From Bacillus sp. FJAT-27225 (GTDB lineage Bacteria; Bacillota; Bacilli; Bacillales; Cytobacillaceae), in the NCBI RefSeq assembly GCF_001685025.1, contig NZ_MAYU01000023.1, forward strand, positions 203,660 through 267,659: DNA of 64,000 nt, read 5' to 3'. Positions 62,267-64,000 of this stretch are shown here, in pieces. Under the pieces are notes generated by a model. That model saw nothing but the letters and a program-made list of their open reading frames with translations. It ran no database searches and had not been told where the DNA came from. The position numbers and the translations under genes were made by a program. Positions within the stretch are counted from its first letter, which is position 1. Every line of letters starts with the position of its first letter.

Positions 62267-63927
62267 CGTGCTAAATCAACGATTCGTCCTTCAATTTGCG
62301 GGTTGACAGTTCCGAGTTCCTGCACGTATTCAGTAAAGACTTCCCAGTCAGGGGTTCCCAAGTCGGTGACAAGGCCCTGATTGTACACCTCGGCGAATAC
62401 GGTATATCCATCCCCGCCTTTAGCAGTGAAGGCATTGGTCGCCACAGTATAGGTTGCGGTAGGGTTCAATGCAGTATAGGTGCCATCGGCATTCATTACT
62501 TCAACAGACTGGACTCTGCTTCCAGCGGGCTTGCTGCTGTCATAGGTGAATTTCATTCCTGATACTTGTAGAAATCCGCCGTTCTCTCTTGGAACGGAGC
62601 TAACGCTGTGTTCAAGAGCCCTGATAATTTGCGATCCAGTTAAGTCCATGACTGCCAAAGTATTGCCGAACGGCAAAACAGTCAGGACATCGCCGAGGGT
62701 AATATCACCTTGATCAATTGCTGCACGGATACCACCGCCGTTCTGGAAAGCAATAACTGTGTTGGGGTTGAATTCTTTTGCTTTATCAAGCATTCCATCC
62801 GCAATCAGATTTCCAAGCGCTGTTTCATCTCTCCGGACACTGACAGGTGCTGGATCCGTAAGGCGTGGATTTGGCAGGGCCTCGACCGCTGTTGCGCCAG
62901 TTGAGGTGTTTTTGAGTTCAGCAATTTCACTTGAGTATTTTGTCAATAATGCTGCTACTTCTGGATCTTCCGTCTTTTTGCTGATTTCAATCAATGCTCC
63001 GCTTTGTCCGACTACGACTCCTTTTTTATCAAACTGAACATCCAAGGTTCCGAGGAAATCATTGTATTGATAAGCCTGGACAATAACGGTAGGATTTTTA
63101 GCAACGCCCTTTTCATCTTTATTCACAACGACTGGCTCAATCAATTTTGTATGGCTATGGCCGCCGACAATGACGTCAATCCCGTCAACCCGCTCTGCAA
63201 GGACGAGGTCATTATCAACAGTAGGATTATCGTCATAGCCGAGATGGGTTATGGCGATTATTTTATCAACGCCGACTTTTTCAAATTCTGCAACTGCTTT
63301 TTCGGCTTCCTTAATATAGTTTTCAAATTTAACCTGTGGGCTGGAAAGGTTGACGGTTTCTTCTGTGGTTAATCCGAAAATTCCTACCCTCTCGCCATTA
63401 ACTTTCTTGATAATCCCTTCGTAAATCTGGCCACCCTTTGGGTTGTTTTTGATACGATCCTGATAGAGTTTTGCGAACTTGGGATCAACGGAGAAATCGA
63501 CATTTGCACTAACCAATGGGAATGAGGCGTTTCTAACGAAATCGGCAAGCACTTGGTGGCCTTCCGGTGTTGAACCTGAGTCAAATTCATGGTTCCCAAA
63601 TGTCATAGCATCATACCCCATGAGATTCATAAATTCTAAGTCTGCCTGTCCAAGAAACTGATTGTAATAAAGAGTACCTGTAAGTACATCCCCGGCATCA
63701 AGCAAAAGGGAATTCGGCTTTTCGGCTCGTACTTCCTTAATTGCAGTTGCCTTTTTGGCGATGTTGTCCAAGTGTGCATGTGTGTCATTGGTGTGCATAA
63801 TCGATAGTGTAAAAGTTGTTTTATCCTTTGGGGCAGCTGAAGCAAATGGTACAAAAGTAGAAACCAATAACGCAGCAGTGGCAACAGAGGCCAAAATCCT
63901 TCGGTGGAGCCTGAGTTTTTTCAACAT
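62263..63927 (-). CDS. Secreted bifunctional 5'-nucleotidase/metallophosphatase
   Basis: 554 aa; AAGGAGAAGG precedes the ATG. Signal peptide (LASVATAALLVSTFVPFASA, cleavage after ASA). Metallophosphatase domain with IMHTNDTHAHLDN, LLLDAGDVLTGT, MTFGNHEFDSG and VIVGGHSHTKL, giving the two-metal site; C-terminal nucleotide-specificity domain with FQNGGGIRAAIDQGDIT. Of the UshA/YfkN class; releases phosphate and nucleosides from external nucleotides. No cell-wall anchor motif at the end. Confidence 0.93.
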   Translation of the reverse strand: MLKKLRLHRRILASVATAALLVSTFVPFASAAPKDKTTFTLSIMHTNDTHAHLDNIAKKATAIKEVRAEKPNSLLLDAGDVLTGTLYYNQFLGQADLEFMNLMGYDAMTFGNHEFDSGSTPEGHQVLADFVRNASFPLVSANVDFSVDPKFAKLYQDRIKNNPKGGQIYEGIIKKVNGERVGIFGLTTEETVNLSSPQVKFENYIKEAEKAVAEFEKVGVDKIIAITHLGYDDNPTVDNDLVLAERVDGIDVIVGGHSHTKLIEPVVVNKDEKGVAKNPTVIVQAYQYNDFLGTLDVQFDKKGVVVGQSGALIEISKKTEDPEVAALLTKYSSEIAELKNTSTGATAVEALPNPRLTDPAPVSVRRDETALGNLIADGMLDKAKEFNPNTVIAFQNGGGIRAAIDQGDITLGDVLTVLPFGNTLAVMDLTGSQIIRALEHSVSSVPRENGGFLQVSGMKFTYDSSKPAGSRVQSVEVMNADGTYTALNPTATYTVATNAFTAKGGDGYTVFAEVYNQGLVTDLGTPDWEVFTEYVQELGTVNPQIEGRIVDLAR

Positions 63928-64000
63928 TTACCTTCTCCTTTTAATAGAATTTAAGTATGTATAGACATAAAGTTGTCCAAGTCTATTTTACTATATTTCA

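Overview
The window reads as chromosomal DNA of a low-GC, endospore-former-type Firmicute in the Bacillaceae (Bacillus sensu lato; a Mesobacillus-like species is my guess, not something the sequence proves). The basis is strong AGGAGG-type ribosome binding sites, frequent TTG/GTG starts, many intrinsic terminators, cre-like boxes, a bcr1-like repeat and a Bacillus-type 139-bp GC-rich repeat. I see no rRNA, tRNA, CRISPR array, transposase or phage gene.

Layout. 1-5.1 kb: the 3' end of a tRNA-dihydrouridine synthase, a small Cys-motif protein, then a three-gene module resembling the B. subtilis yfjB-D locus (putative type VII secretion effector-like protein, partner protein, DUF5381 membrane protein). 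A compact three-way-junction RNA with its own terminator precedes the module and a decayed DUF5381 paralogue follows it. 5.1-12.5 kb: a sugar-uptake region with a DeoR regulator and an M24 peptidase-like protein (possibly catalytically dead) facing DUF956 (ManO-like), mannose-family PTS IIAB-IIC-IID and a Gfo/Idh/MocA oxidoreductase. 12.7-26.6 kb: mixed housekeeping, including a one-polypeptide sigma factor/zinc anti-sigma/DUF4179 fusion, YhdT-PanF pantothenate symporter, RlmCD-type rRNA methyltransferase, GreA-like, MBL-fold, P1-peptidase and VOC proteins. 26.6-29.3 kb: an ABC-F ribosome-protection-type ATPase behind a ~750-nt leader with strong promoter, 9-residue leader peptide and terminator. 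29.4-34.9 kb: two Gfo/Idh oxidoreductases, a deletion-damaged ABM monooxygenase gene, malate:quinone oxidoreductase and a low-complexity secreted protein. 35.3-39.0 kb: a 1237-residue GH18-deacetylase-glycosyltransferase protein.

39.5-50.0 kb is a coherent block: a STAND/BTAD regulator, then a complete branched-chain-amino-acid/amide-type ABC transporter (binding protein, two ATPases, two permeases) ending in a 59-codon gene, then an acyl-CoA synthetase. The regulator probably controls the transporter, and the ligase may activate an imported acid; both are inferences from order. 51.9-53.1 kb is a persulfide-response locus: CstR-like repressor, two rhodanese proteins and three operator-like palindromes at its two promoters. 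It is followed by a membrane TlpA-type thioredoxin protein and a DsbA/FrnE-type gene broken by a UGA at the CxxC cysteine and by a frameshift. The right end holds a secreted lethal-factor-like metallopeptidase, TldD/TldE, an M50-like protein lacking its catalytic Glu, an acyltransferase, a rhodanese lipoprotein and a secreted 5'-nucleotidase whose stop codon lies in the flank of a bcr1-like element.

The most unusual large-scale signal is in the spaces between genes. At least six intergenic loci carry short tandem arrays with unrelated sequences but nearly the same unit length (about 49-53 bp), and at several of them each unit contains an inverted repeat. A 36/37-identical element built on a perfect 20-bp palindrome also occurs twice, 48 kb apart and in opposite orientation.
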